64,000 nt of DNA, taken from NCBI GenBank assembly GCA_021613535.1, contig CP075493.1, forward strand, positions 14,508,001 through 14,572,000. Reading direction: 5' to 3'. Position 1 is the first letter of the stretch. Each line of letters starts with the position of its first letter. The stretch is from Adineta vaga. Its lineage: Eukaryota; Rotifera. The position numbers were made by a program, and so were the translations under genes. The notes below the pieces were generated by a model. That model worked only from the letters and a program-made list of their open reading frames with translations, had not been told where the DNA came from and ran no database searches. Of this stretch, positions 12,052-26,460 are shown piece after piece.

Positions 12052-12700
12052 GAATTGAGGGTGTGGATGTGGCCTCAAGTCCACATTCTCATGAACTTCA
12101 TTTTTTCGGTGTCAAGAAAACTAGTTTTTAAAATTTTGTGTCACTATTAAATGATATTGTTGAAAAAGCAATCACAGATTCTGGTAAATCATGAAATTCT
12201 CTGTCATTCTGTTTATTTACTTATTTTCTTGGGTTTCTTGATTGAGAAGAAATTTGAATACAACGAAGATATTCCGAATCGACAAGTACCAAAAATTTGT
12301 ATTTTTTGGTAGTTTTAGAGTTTTACTTTTGAATTTATTATTCATATGAGAAACGTTTTTTGAAAAAGCAATTGTAGATTCTGATAGAGCTTGAAGTTCT
12401 CTATCATTCTATATATTTGTTATACCCGTATTCTATATTCTAGAGAATAATTTCAGCACTACTTAGCACGTTCCTTGACGAGCTCTAGAAACAAATAGTT
12501 TTTTTGTTACTTTGTCCTTCATTTTTCGTTTGAAAAGGTGAGGTTGATAGAGAATTTTAACCTCTATCAGAATCTATAATTTGCTTTTTCAACAATATCA
12601 TTTAATAGTGACACAAAATTTTAAAAACTAGTTTTCATGCCATGGAAAAAATGAAGTCCATGAGAATGTGGACTTGAGGCTGCTCTCATTGTCCCCAATT
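12052..12700. repeat. Fold-back (inverted-repeat) element, MITE-like
   Basis: A left arm at about 12072-12215 (starting CCTCAAGTCCACATTCTCATG) is repeated inverted at about 12543-12682 with around 80-90% identity by eye. A third, direct partial copy of the inner arm (GAAAAAGCAATTGTAGATTC) sits at 12363-12416. No transposase frame is present. Just outside the left arm is GAGGGTGTGG, the same word found in the G-rich fold-backs. Confidence 0.65.
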
Positions 12701-12853
12701 TATTTTGCTAAGATATAAACATCAAATAAAAGACAAATCTATAGGGTGATAGAGAACTCCGTGGGCTTTCAGAATATGTCATTGGTTTTACAGAAGCAGC
12801 TTTTTTCTATGAGAAAAAAGACGAAATACCGACTGTAGGTTTTTTTTCTTTAG

Positions 12854-13080
12854 GGGTATACATGTATATTATGATATTTCACCAATTACTGAAATATGTG
12901 TAATGACGAATACTAATTATGCAAAGTATATTCCAATGTATGCTTTAATTTTTACTTGTTTCGGCCCAATTCTAATAATGATTACTTTTACTTATTTAAC
13001 TCATCATACTATTCAATTAACACGAGCTCTTGCTGAACAAGGAGTTAATAGTCAATTAATACGTAAAATATTAATAATAG
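12854..13080 (+). pseudogene. Rhodopsin-like GPCR fragment (ECL2-TM5-ICL3)
   Basis: After a good acceptor (TTTCTTTAG at 12845-12853), an open frame reads through a typical second extracellular loop with Cys (EICVMTN), a long TM5 (MYALIFTCFGPILIMITF) and the start of a basic third loop (ALAEQGVNSQLIRK). The style matches bdelloid orphan GPCRs. No TM1-4 or TM6-7 exons were found nearby, and the frame runs into non-coding sequence after about 13080, so this is a remnant or a lone exon. Confidence 0.5.
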
Positions 13081-13115
13081 AAAACAAAATTTATTGTTTT
13101 CTTTTGATATTGTGA

Positions 13116-14225
13116 GATAGGTATTGTTTCGTCGGATGTTATTTAGCAGAAGATCTTATCAGATATAGAACAACATTTATTAACGCAGAAATGAAAGATA
13201 TATATATAGGTTTGAACAGAACGAAAAGAACATATGAGAAGATTCCATATGATGTAGAATGCAGTCACATGAAATCTGATTGTTTGAAGAATATTCAATC
13301 TTATCTTATCTGATGAACTAAGGATTTTATTCAAAATCAAAATATAACTCATATAAATCAATTCACGAAATAAAAAGATACGAAAGTATTCTTGTTCGTT
13401 ACGTTTTCTATACAGAAAAAAAACACGTTTTTTTATATATGAGATATGATTAATTGAAAAATTTGTTAATTAAATACAGATGACATTTTTGACTAATATA
13501 TCAAGTAATATCAATAATCTCTATAGCTTCTTTTAATGATCAATGATACAATGTATGTTAATAATCTTATAAAAAGTTAATAATATAAACGTATTTTCGT
13601 ATATTATAAATAAAATTTCATTTCATTAAGTATTTATTCGTTGAAAGAGTAAATATAAATGTTATGAAGCCTGATAAGTATGTGTTTGATGTTAATTTTT
13701 AACTTTACACTGAGTTGCTATTGAATGTGTTCTAAAGACGATAGGGTATGATGCGTATGCTGAGAGTGGGGATATGACTAAGAGTACAATAGAGACAGAC
13801 AACATTCACTTCGCTTTCAAACCTTTACTCTCAGACTGTCAAGATAGACTCACTAAATAGATTGGCGAGATCTCGCAGGTATATCCATATATGTTTAACA
13901 TATTATACAGCATTTGTATAGCAAATAGAACTGTTCGAAATTTTAGATATTTGAACACTGTATGACGAACTTAACAACAACACTGTTAGGGAGGTTTGTG
14001 GGATTGATTTATCAAATGAATACTTTGAACGCTTTTTCAAAACAAGAAAAAGCTTCCACATCGTCTATTGTATAAAAAATCATCAAAGTACTCGTAAGTT
14101 AACTGACCATAAAGCATCCACAGAAAAATCGCAGTGAATCTTTTTTCCTGAACAATGATCTACACATGTAACCACATGCAATTCAAGATAGAGATACTCT
14201 CTTGCAGATGAAATCTGGCGGTTTA
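13116..14225. other. Intergenic, no supported gene
   Basis: AT-rich sequence between the GPCR relic and the hairpin at 14226. No domain or repeat was recognised. Confidence 0.5.
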
Positions 14226-14282
14226 GATCTCTTCCATTCGACACAGAATTTGATTCTGCATCGAATGGAACTAGTTGAGATC
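14226..14282. repeat. Near-perfect imperfect-stem hairpin
   Basis: TTCCATTCGA...CAGAAT / ATTCTG...TCGAATGGAA forms an 18-bp stem with two mismatches and a three-base loop, extended outward by GATCTC/GAGATC across a small bulge. It could be a microRNA-like precursor, a tiny fold-back element or chance; no host transcript is visible. Confidence 0.4.
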
Positions 14283-14819
14283 AGCGGAAAACATTTGAAG
14301 AGAAAAAATAACTGATTTTTTTTCTAAAGTATGACCAATATGTGTCGTCAGATGGTTTTGACGAGTGAGATTATTTAAACTTAAATAGATTTTCGCTTAC
14401 TTATAATAGTTAAAATTTGATAAATTCGAACTATTTAACTTATCTCATCAACTGTTTAAATAAATATAAAACCGTTCTTTTTTGTTTCATATTTGTTCGA
14501 GATATTTTTTTAACATATTCATCGAGAAAAGATTAACAATTGATATGGAATTTGATATAAAATTTATCGAAGAGAAATTCAAGGAATAGATTCATCAACA
14601 TCTTTTGGTAAATTTAATTCATCAGCTGTCACCATATCTCATTTTTCTACAACTGTATTCTATGCCAAAAACGCCGTTATTTGATATATTTCATTTGGTT
14701 TGCAATCTTAATGAATTATTTATACAAAAGATTAGCTTTAACTTGAAATGTTTACTAATCTATATTTAGAAAATGAATATAATTTCAGTACGTAAAATAA
14801 TAGAATCAATTGTTCTTCA

Positions 14820-15171
14820 TCGAATAGATGTTCACATGAATCACTATCATTATAAACTTTGTCATGAATATATATTCATATAGCCAATATTTTCCATTAA
14901 CATGTCTTTCATTTTTGATTATTAGGATGGGTAGAGGAACACGATATTCCTGATTGAAATATTGATTTAGATCGACGAGATATTTGAGTTCGAGATCTAA
15001 ATTATTTGTTTGCGATGATTTAAGTACATAATATAACTGTTCTGAATATTTGATTAACCAATTATGTCGAGATAATTTCGTGAAAGTGATGGATGTTGAG
15101 GGATCGATAGAAGAAAAGATATGTGGTCAATGTAATGAAAGAAGATTTTCAATATCTTCAACATTTTCCAT
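14820..15171 (-). pseudogene. Unrecognised coding relic with one in-frame TGA
   Basis: From an ATG at 15171 the frame is open for about 115 codons except for a single TGA at 15127-15129 (between SLH and PHIF). The protein text is unlike random AT-rich translation (NWLIKYSEQLYYVLKS, RVPLPILIIKNERHVNGKYW). No family was recognised. The TGA could be a true nonsense mutation, probably from TGG or CGA. Confidence 0.35.
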
Positions 15172-15226
15172 TCTAATTTAGTTTAACATCTAAAATAAAG
15201 TTTCAACCCTTTTTAAAATCAGATCA

Positions 15227-17367
<2,141 letters not shown>

Positions 17368-17777
17368 ATCCAATAATCTTCAATACGTTTGCACTTTAAC
17401 AACAATACATTGCAGTTCCACTTTTTCTCAGTGTGATTATTATTGGTTGTTTTACTAACTAATCTTTTTGTTTTCAAAAACATTTTTAATAAACTTCAAT
17501 TGAATCTATAAAATATTTCCGAATAATTTATGAGAAACTATTTCGATTTATACATTTGATATGATTGTATACAGCTGACATCTATATATAAGCATCAAGA
17601 TTTTCCACATCTCTTTCTAAAAGTTAACAAAATAAATATCAAATACTCAAGGCATCACTGATTCGGTGAACTATGATAACACAACTAAAATAACGAACTT
17701 CTGTTATTCAAAAGCTCAGTTGATTCAATAATAATTACAAATAAAATAACAATACTATCATCGAAATCATCGAAAGT

Positions 17778-17903
17778 ATGCGAAGCACATACACGGAAAG
17801 TGTCGTTAGTGGTGATGAAAATAACATGAGCAATGAATCTAAACAAATACATCGTCCTGTTGGTTTATCCTTTGATCAATATGGTAATATTCGAACATGG
17901 TAA
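17778..17903 (+). pseudogene. NHL-repeat relic
   Basis: About 41 codons resemble one blade of bdelloid NHL proteins: SVVSGDENNMSNESKQIHRPVGLSFDQYGN, comparable to the blades of the intact gene at 57.4 kb (GGNGQGKQANQLNAPTGLAFDRYGN). It ends in a stop soon after the blade, with no neighbouring blades. Confidence 0.45.
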
Positions 17904-17975
17904 CCATCAAGTTCAAAAGTTTTTATTTTATTTTTATGAACAGAAAAAAAACAGAATCATATGTATCATTCTATT

Positions 17976-18953
17976 CTATGTAATGCGATTTTCGATTCGT
18001 AATAACCAACAACTCGCATTGACTATATATCGAGCTGTTCCTGCTGAATCCCATTCCATGAACAACTTCGTAAATCCACAATCTAAACATATTCGACCTT
18101 CATTTGATGTTAAACTTGATGATGGATCATATACAGCAATACATGTATTACCATCACCAGCTGTTGCTATAGGAAGAAATACTTTGCGACTTACTTTTGT
18201 TGAATATACAGGATGGCAGATAGTGTGACCTTCATATAAGTTTTTGATTCCAGTGAAGATTTCATGTTGACCAAATTGCCCTTTTCCTTCATGACCATTA
18301 TCTGCATAAGTCATTGTTTCTGTATCCTTATAACATCCATCGAAAGTAATACCAAATTTTTTCTCAAGAAATTCATTTGCATGACAAATATAGGGTGGAT
18401 TATCAGCAAAGAGAAATACTGCACCACCATTGGAATGAAAAGTTGTTAAAGATGAAATGATATTCCGATTTTCGATACAAAGGCTACTGATAATCCATGC
18501 AACTTGATACTGATTTGAAGCGAATTCTTTGATTCATTCATCTTCACTTTTGACGTGTTTCACTTGAAAACCTTTCATTTCTAGTTCATTAATAGACTTT
18601 TTCATGGCAGCATCATCAAACCGCTGTTCAATATGGAATTGTGCAATTAAAATATTAAATCCTATAAATACTCCATCTCGTCCTAAATCATATTCTCTTC
18701 CAACTGGATTCCAATGACAATCATATGCCAAAGCATTAGTAATGTTACTTTTACCTATAACTTCATTGTATGCTTGTAATGGTACAGAAGTAGTTGTACT
18801 ATTGTCAGTTGTAATCGCAGTAGATGATGCTGTTCTTTGTTTAGCTGTTCTTATCTTCTTTTTAGTGACCTTGGTTTTTATAGAACGTGCTTTCGTAGTT
18901 TTATTTGATGATTGTAGTTGTTGTGCTAATCTGGCTCGAGTAATAGCAACCAT
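17976..18953 (-). pseudogene. GATase-like-fold protein, copy A, with a single in-frame TGA
   Basis: One reading frame of 326 codons from the ATG at 18953 is interrupted only by TGA at 18534-18536. Residues 1-50 are Lys/Arg/Thr-rich and disordered-looking (KTTKARSIKTKVTKKK). The rest is globular: GVFIGFNILIAQFHIE, then beyond the stop VAWIISSLC, GGAVFLFADNPPYICHANEFL, HPVYSTKVSRKVFLPIATAGDG and AVYDPSS. Alternating strands with a central FLFADNPPY element suggest a class-I GATase/ThuA-like Rossmann-type fold, but this is inference. A second copy lies at 51.2 kb. The stop, likely TGG or CGA changed to TGA, makes a pseudogene the default reading; sequencing error or readthrough are alternatives. 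Confidence 0.55.
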
Positions 18954-19344
18954 TATGCGATAGTAAAATAAAATAAATAGTCTGGATAATTTGTATGTAG
19001 AATGAGTTGTGTTTCAACGAATAGAAAAACGAACATTTATATAGGAATGATAATTGCTGTTATCAAAAGTAATGTACAATCATATGAAGCTATTGTGCAA
19101 TGATATATGTTTGCACAATTTTGATTTCACAAAATATTTATCATGTAAAAGTTCTTAAAATGACTAAAAAAACATTATCTATCAAAGTTATGTGATTTTA
19201 ACCCAGGCGCTGTAGACCTTTGATAAATCGATAAATTATATCTGACATGATAGGATGAATATATATATTTTATACTGACTATTGAAGCTCTTCGATAATA
19301 CTAATCATCGATAGTATGACTCGATATTTTATTCTATAATAATA

Positions 19345-19710
19345 TTAGAACCAAATACGTAATTCATCAATTACATGAAATATTTGATGATGAATAGCTG
19401 CAATCAATTTGTCTCTGAACTTGAGTTTTTCAGATCGATGAAGAGAGTTTTTGTTCAATAGTAAATGCACTAATTGATTAAATTGATGACTATAATGTTT
19501 AAAATAAATTCAATAAGATATTTATTCAGCATCATAACTGATAATCATTTGTTTCGAATGAATATACATAAGATACTAATTCATGTAATCGAGGAATATC
19601 AAAATAATGTTTAGAATTGTTATATCCTCCATTTCATATAAGACACGAAAGATATTGTTCATAAAATTCCAATCTGAATCACATTTTAGCATCATAAAAT
19701 GATGTATTCG
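19345..19710 (-). pseudogene. F-box/LRR-type relic
   Basis: Disjoint minus-strand frames carry text typical of the C-terminal half of bdelloid F-box proteins: DWNFMNNIFRVLYEMEDITIL, HYFDIPRLHELVSYVYSF and HQFNQLVHLLLNKNSLHRSE...DELRIWF with a TAA at 19345. The segments are out of frame with each other, so it is decayed. The assignment rests on style and similarity to the gene at 33.3 kb. Confidence 0.35.
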
Positions 19711-20139
19711 TCTAAAAGGTACAGATATGTAACTTACAGTATTTAATGATTGTTTTTTGTATCCTTCGAGAATATTGATTTTTTTAGAAATTTAAATTTA
19801 ATACAATTGTATCATTACAGAAATCATTAGAAAAGATGTCCACTGATGTACGGAACATTTTATCTTTTATATTTGATCTATAAAGAGATTCACCTTCGCA
19901 ACGGAAAACAAATATAGAAGTCCAAATCGATCATGTATTGATATAAAGGTTTCCTATCGACGTTCTTTTAGGACTTTCGACCTCATCCAACACATATCTA
20001 ATTATTTCACGTGACAATTAAAACATCCTTTAAAATAGATATTAAAATAGGACAAGAAGATATAACTTTTAATTATTTATTTTTTTTAATTTCTCGCAAC
20101 ATTTGTTTATGCAATGTACTGTTTAAACAGATCATTGCA

Positions 20140-20958
20140 TTAATAATGTGCACTGGTGAGATCTGCGTTTGGCGTAGGATTTGGATCACCACTTTTTAAC
20201 CAACATTGATCATGAATTCATTCTGTTGCTGAAGACTTGTCCCATGTAAACGCAGTGCAATCTGGATTGCTTTGACACCATTCACAACAAGAAGCGAAAG
20301 TATTTACAGTGTCATGAATTAAATAGTCGACATCCAAATCATATCCAACCAGAACTGTCATATTGCCACAAGTATATGGACTTTTTTGCACACAAAAGTT
20401 TTCTTGCTCTTTCTGATGTAGATGAGGATAAGGATGTAACTATATGATTGTGAATCTTCTTATTGTAAATGTCTTTTATCAAAATTAACAGCAACATCAA
20501 TAATGAAAATTTCATCGCACTTTAGAATCTTTATTCTCGCTCCAACAACAACGATGCTAGTATAGGGATAAGTAGTATGCGCATATATGGGTTTAAGATA
20601 GAAGAATATGATGGTATAAACAAGAGGATGCATGAAGTAAAAGTAAAACGAAGTAAGGTTATAATATCGGCGTATATATCCACATGCTTGCTTGATTGTC
20701 TCTTATCGATTCAAGATTAAAACAGAGTTATGAAACTTTTCTTGAAGGAAAAAATATCCGCACAGTATGCACGGGCTCTCGCTAGTGTCATGGTAGTGCT
20801 TACCTAGTTTTGAAGTTGTAGGTTTCGGAGCAGGAATAGCAACTTTCAACATTAAAGACAACGTAATTGAAAAAGCTACTATGACAAAAATAACTAAAAT
20901 GCAAATAATTATAAACAAGCGATGTTGCCACAATACATGTTTTGATAAACAAGGAATG
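20140..20958 (-). pseudogene. Type II membrane protein with PAN/apple domain, one in-frame TGA
   Basis: A first exon (about 20958-20810) encodes a signal-anchor (WQHRLFIIICILVIFVIVAFS) followed by a Pro/Thr stalk and a donor CTAG|GTAAGC. A second exon begins after ATATAG near 20455 and runs to TAA at 20140. It carries the PAN pattern: Cys-Gly-Asn-Met-Thr-Val, GYDLDVDYLIHDTVNTFASC, CEWCQSNPDCTAFTWD and CWLKSGDPNP. A TGA at 20218-20220 lies between SSATE and IHDQCWLK, just before the last conserved Cys. Such proteins display an extracellular ligand-binding PAN domain. The upstream start is missing or spliced. Considered a recently disabled gene. Confidence 0.5.
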
Positions 20959-20960
20959 TT

Positions 20961-21603
20961 ATCTTGATACTGTGTATTTTAGTGTAAATCTAAAATGGAT
21001 GTAACTTATAAGTTTCATAGTGCAAAAAATTACAAATATGGCTCATTCACATTATTATTCTGCACGTTCTTATCTGAATATATATATATATAAAAGTCCA
21101 AACTATTATTCAGTATATAATTCTCTTAAAGCATGTTATTCTGTTTGTTAACTTTCTCGGTCATCGACGACTTTTTAACCATTTAATAACTTACTTCTTT
21201 TAAGAAAAAGTAGATCATTATTTAGAATAACTTATAACTACTAGTAGGAATGATTTTCGAGTGGAATAGATTGGAGTATTGGGGTATTGGAATAGCGCTT
21301 TTCTCCCCTTGGATTTATCTCATGTAGTGAATTTAATGAAAAACTGTTAATTGATCAACAAAATTCTTTACATAGAAAATGTATATGAAGCTGATGAAAA
21401 ATTTGAGGGTGTGATTATGATGTAAAGATTATTTACTACTTATTAAAAAAATGAATCAAATACCAATGAAGAACAAAGTTACTTTAATCATGTGATAATT
21501 TGCAGTAAAAATCATCTAAAATCAACAGTATTAAATAACAATTAAGAAAAGCCAATTCATCTAATATCTAAAAAAGATTTAATTAAGATATATGATCTTC
21601 TCT
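20961..21603. other. Intergenic
   Basis: AT-rich with a short (TA) run near 21080. A single GAGGGTGTG word occurs at 21404. No gene seen. Confidence 0.5.
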
Positions 21604-22173
21604 TTAGCTTTTATTTGCACTTTCAGCCCAACGTTTCATTAAAGTGTTTGACGGAAGATTCTTATCGAGTAGCTTGTTAGCTGTTTCAACTGCAGCAATT
21701 GGCAAATTTGTACTATCCAACAGACCGATTTGTACTAATACCGAAGCTTGATCCCAATAGATATGTTCATGACAAAGTTTTCCATCACGAAAAGCAACAA
21801 TAGCAACAAGTGGAATTTTTACGGTTTTTCCAGTTGGTGCAATACCAGGTAACATCCAGCCGATTTCACGATCATGAGTAAAACAGAATAACATTTCATC
21901 GACGACACGATCAGTACCGACAACACGTGAAATTGGAATCATTTGTGTATCTTTTGGATTATTATTGATAAAATGATGTTCATAGAAACGGGACAAATCT
22001 TCAGCACCAACACCACCAGTCATAGTTGGAATATGATTAACGTAAGGATCTGAAATCATAGTTGCCATTGTTGCAGCAACATCACGTGTATTAAATTCAT
22101 AGTCGCAATGTTTTTCCCACAATGCTGCAAGATCATATGATTTTTGTACAGTATTTTCCGATGATTGTTGCAT
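21604..22173 (-). CDS. SnoaL-like / NTF2-like fold protein
   Basis: Intronless, 189 residues. The pattern is that of the SnoaL-like NTF2 superfamily: an N-terminal helix (LAALWEKHCDYEFNTRDVAATMATMI), DPYVNHIPTMTGGVGAEDLSRFYEHHF, then paired strands with polar pocket residues (DEMLFCFTHDREIGWMLPG, VKIPLVAIVAFRDGKLCHEHIYWDQASVLVQIGLL). HEHIYWDQASVLVQ is a form I associate with bacterial and fungal members. The fold binds or isomerises small polar molecules; the substrate is unknown. Lack of introns amid intron-rich neighbours supports acquisition from bacteria or fungi (inference). A fragment of a second copy lies at about 32290-32370. Confidence 0.75.
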   Translation of the reverse strand: MQQSSENTVQKSYDLAALWEKHCDYEFNTRDVAATMATMISDPYVNHIPTMTGGVGAEDLSRFYEHHFINNNPKDTQMIPISRVVGTDRVVDEMLFCFTHDREIGWMLPGIAPTGKTVKIPLVAIVAFRDGKLCHEHIYWDQASVLVQIGLLDSTNLPIAAVETANKLLDKNLPSNTLMKRWAESANKS

Positions 22174-23390
22174 CTAAAAATCATAGATCGAAGAAGATAT
22201 TGATACTTTCTATTTCCATTATTTCTTTATTTCTCATTTATAATAAGATACGACGAGAAAGAGTGGTGACCATTGGTCGTATGAATGATGATGAAACATC
22301 GTTATATCTACAGAGAAATATCAAAAATTTATAGAAATAAAAGTTGTGATAAAATATATAAGAATTTAATAATAAATATTAACTTTTCGAAATGGATATC
22401 ATCACTAATAGTATCTTCTTTTGTCTTTTTTAATTTTATCAAAAAAATATTTCTGTTTGATTCGATGTTTGTTTCATTGTGTTATAATAGTTATGGATAT
22501 TGTTATAGATTTCACTTACTTCTTTTCTTCTATGATATCATTGAAAGTGTTTAGCAATCCTCATTGTTTGATCCATCATTCGAAAAATATATACAGATCA
22601 ATTATCGCTTACAACTATAATCGATTATACCGCTTTCATATGTGTTATATAAAATTATGAAACGACCGTCGCTATTCAAAAACTTTCATACTATACTATA
22701 ATGGTGTTCCCCTGAATAATGTTCAGTTGTGTTGATGAAAATTGATAAAAGAATATTTTCTTGTTTGTTCAACTTTTAGTTATATCTTTTTTATGACGTA
22801 ATCATATCGATTCAATATAATCCTTTATGCAAAATAGTTATTTTGATATAGATACGATACAAAATTATTCTTTTGAACTAACAAGTTCTGCGAATTTTAA
22901 TTTCACTATTCATAAAAGCAACAAAAATTAAGATAGAGATAAGAAGTAAAATTCGTGGAAACATATAACATAAATAATAACGATAAAAAACATCATAGAA
23001 ATTAATATTTGAAACTATTTCATTAGAATGCATCATTTACTATTTATTTTTCTTATAGTATTTTCAGTTCTAAGTCGTATTATAATAATTGAAAGAAGCT
23101 TTTTACCAAGTAATGAGAAATATTTAAAAATATCTAATATAAATTCCTTTCAATATGATATCTAACAGTATTCAAATGTTTTTTGTCGATCTGTGTTTAT
23201 TCTTTTCGTTCATGAAAGAAAAAATTATAGTAAAGTAGTTCTTTCTCTTCTTCGTCAGTCCAATGTGTACAAAATATATACACATATTTCACTAGTAATT
23301 TGATTATCGTTTGAGAGAGAACGAGTTCATTTCGTCGGAAACCAAGAAATGACTCAAAATATTTCCAATGACAATAAAAAGGCATAATTT
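22174..23390. repeat. Left copy of a dispersed duplicated block
   Basis: About 22725-23120 is similar in order and sequence to 31895-32275 (shared words GTTGATGAAAATTGATA, TTCATTAGAATGCAT, ATAATTGAAAGAAG in one or both). No intact gene lies inside. The block leads into the relic gene at 23391, as its twin leads into the gene at 32581. Confidence 0.45.
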
Positions 23391-23741
23391 TTGACTGATG
23401 TATGCAGACATATTCGTTCAAAGGAACCAGGTTGGTCATCTTCAGAAGATCTGATCGAAAAAATTGAACAACAATCTAAATCTAAAAGTGCTCTGTTCGA
23501 GCTTTGCCAAACACTTAAAAGTATTAGGAAAGATGTAATTACAGTGGGATGCAAAAACAAATTGCCGTTTATTACATCAACTTTGTGTAGGGAGGTTTCT
23601 GACGTGCTTCGAACAATTATTCTGAAACTATATATAAACCTCAGGTACTACCTTTATGCACTTAGTGAGACTGATAATGGTTGGAAACTGTTATGCAGTT
23701 CCGTAAAAAGGGTTCCTGTTCATAGCACAAGCTGGAGATAA
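23391..23741 (+). pseudogene. Unrecognised gene remnant (family member 1)
   Basis: The first 60 codons (HIRSKEPGWSSSEDLIEKIEQQ...FELCQTLKSIRKDV) align with a frameshifted stretch at 32640-32755 (HSEEPNWLSLNNLIQAIKQQ). Downstream text to 23741 looks non-coding. No ATG precedes the conserved part in good context and no domain is recognised. Confidence 0.35.
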
Positions 23742-24599
23742 TTTGACCAATAGATCACATTACATTATTTAAGTAGTGATCACATGAAAGAGTTTTATAA
23801 TTACTGCATAATGATGATCCTTACTTACAACACTTCATCTTATAAATCAATGAGAGTTGATCTATCATTTCCTCACCAATTTAAACAGCAATTATATGAC
23901 CAATAGTTATGTATACTTTTGTTATTGTTGATGAAGAAGATGTTAAGATCAATAAAAGCATGAAATTAAACATATTGAAGTCACCAAGACCTATAAAGAT
24001 GCACGATAATCTGTTTGATCTGATTCGATATCATCAAAATTCCAACTGTAATAAAAGTTAATGAGAGATGGTTTACCATCGGCTGCAAGTTCATTTAATA
24101 TCCGTTCACTATGTATCTCATTTCTTGGATGTAAACAGCGATATCTATTGAGGAGAAAATATCAAAAAGTAAATATCGACTTATGTTTCAAAGCTGTTTT
24201 TCGATATTTTTACTTTCGAGTATATTCAAGCAAAATCGCTATGTACTGAATTAAACTTAAAGAAAACTATATTCTTATTAATCTTATAATTCACCTATGA
24301 AATAAAATATCATAACGTTTTCTATAAAGAACTTTACTCATTTCTAAAACAAATTGACCCAAAAAGTTTCCTATCGATAACTTACAAATGTTTCTATTGT
24401 AGCCATACTTCAATGTTCTTTTGTAAAATTAAGAAAGTTTTCTTTTTTGAATTATTTACAGATATTTCGCAAATGGACATGCTTCAAAACTCGAGTTTAA
24501 TAACAGAATCAAAACTCAAAAATATCCAATTAAGTAAGATATTTCTTTGATTCCATCATCAAAAGATGAAAAATATTCATTTCCTCTTATGGTTTACTT

Positions 24600-24629
24600 A
24601 TTGTTGAATGGAATAGAATAGAATAGAAT
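24600..24629 (+). repeat. (GAATA)n microsatellite
   Basis: Four to five near-perfect tandem GAATA units. Confidence 0.6.
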
Positions 24630-24679
24630 ATGATGTGTTGATATATTTTCATCATCATTACATAAACTTCATACAGGTT

Positions 24680-24861
24680 TTTGTCTTGATGATTGGATAC
24701 GTGATATATGGCTTTCTGAATGGTCATCTCATCATCAATCATGGTTTATTGGAAGTACATATCATTTAATAATTGATTCAATGAATGAACTTAATCCTCA
24801 TATAAAAAATATTATTGGGATAACTCATATCAATAATAAAAATAGCATAAATCAATTATGA
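24680..24861 (+). pseudogene. Unrecognised coding fragment
   Basis: Sixty open codons with natural-looking protein text (LDDWIRDIWLSEWSSHHQSW, GSTYHLIIDSMNELNPHIKNI), ending in TGA at 24859-24861. An acceptor-like CATACAG lies just upstream. No family recognised and no neighbouring exons found. Confidence 0.3.
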
Positions 24862-25499
24862 TATTTTCTATTTGGATTAATACCAAATAGTTTTTCTCGA
24901 ATTTCTAGAAGAATTTGATGATATATCATTGAGAGTCGAGCTTCAATGGTTTTTGACACCTTTATTTCTCCATTCATTTCATAAAGTTCAATAACACATC
25001 AACTATTCTCCTTCATTTGTAATTTTAAATTAAAAAAATTCGAACGAATCATCAGATAAGAAATTTTTATCATCAGTAATAACTTGAATGTGTTTCTGTT
25101 TGAATTCTTCTTTATATCTCTTCATATACAGCTGTCATCGCAAAAAATTTTATAAAATTAATTTTTCGATCTAATGGCTTTCTTGTTATTAGAAAGTAAT
25201 TATAAAACTTATTTTTCTGTGGATATATGTTTGCTAGTTATACTAAATACTGATCATACAAAAGTGTTATTTCTTTTTTTTCCGACACATACATTTAGTC
25301 ACAACATGATATTGTGACTTTAAAAATCATTACATATCGATATTATATTTTTCGAGCGAAGATGTGCACTCTGTTCCTGCTATTCATCGTGAAACAAATC
25401 TTTATCTTAGGATTATTTATTACAATATCAACAAATTAAAACAAATAAAACCATGTAAATCCTAAAACGGAAGTAGTCAATCACACGTCCCCAGTAAGA

Positions 25500-26460
25500 G
25501 AGGAAAGCATGCTACTGATCCATATATTCGATAAAATAATAAGATAATTGTTATCTTTCTAACTCTCAAACGCAGAAAAAACGACTTTGCTGCGTCTATT
25601 GTTTCATTACGAGAGAGAAACGCGTTGTCGAGATACGTTTAAGCGCATTCGAATTAAAATATCAACGACAGCTGCATCCAGACACATCAGATTTTTCATT
25701 TTAGCTGCGTTCACATGCGTTTATTTGCGTTTGGTCCTTTGTTCTCTAACGCGTTTATAAGAAAAAAAAATTTCACATGAGTAATGATATGAAAGAAATT
25801 TTATGGACAAGTAGCGGAGATACCCGCTGCAAAGAGGGCACAATTTACGTTTTCCATCTACAACAGTGCTCTTCTTATCACCCACCGGCCCTCTCCGTTG
25901 GTATTTAACTGTCGTGTATAAAAGAATCCTCACACCCTCCTTTTCCAATCTGCATTAGCTAGTGTAATCCTTCAGGTCGTCACTCAGCGCGCGTTACCTG
26001 TCTTCCACACCCAGTGTCCCGCTGCAACTCCTAGCTCTCGATAGATCTGCCTATTCTCAGACGCTCGCTGCAAGTCATTCTCTAGTTTATAACCTTCACT
26101 TCGACTCCAGTCAGGTAGAGTAGTCATTTCATTCCAGATTCAGTTTTTTTGAGAACCCAACCCAGCCATTGCAGTTGTCGACCTTTCCCTGGGCCTAGAG
26201 AAGCATTGTGGAAAGTTTGGGAATGGTAGCTATCACGGAACTGCCTGGGTGAAATTTCACCCACGCCCACCCTCAAACAAACTTTCTTCTTTATATAGAT
26301 AGATACCATTCATCTGTGTCTCTAACGACCATAAATCCGCTTTGTAACGAAATCTGTGATGATATCGTTCTATCCATTTTTTTGGTTTTTCTATGTCTGT
26401 CGTCTTGACTTCTTCATTCTCTTTCGCTTGGTTCCACATATATAACTGCACGTTTCTATC
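25500..26460. other. GC-richer island of unknown origin
   Basis: Base composition shifts towards G+C at about 25560-25720 and 25840-26270, unlike the flanks. TATAAAAG at 25917 is followed by C-rich text, then a CACCCACGCCCACCCTC word at 26252-26273. No protein or structural RNA was recognised; it may be an old mobile-element remnant or an RNA gene. Confidence 0.35.

Noticed and set aside
18534-18536. Selenocysteine TGA
   Set aside because: No Cys homologue position or SECIS-like hairpin could be seen; nonsense mutation is simpler.
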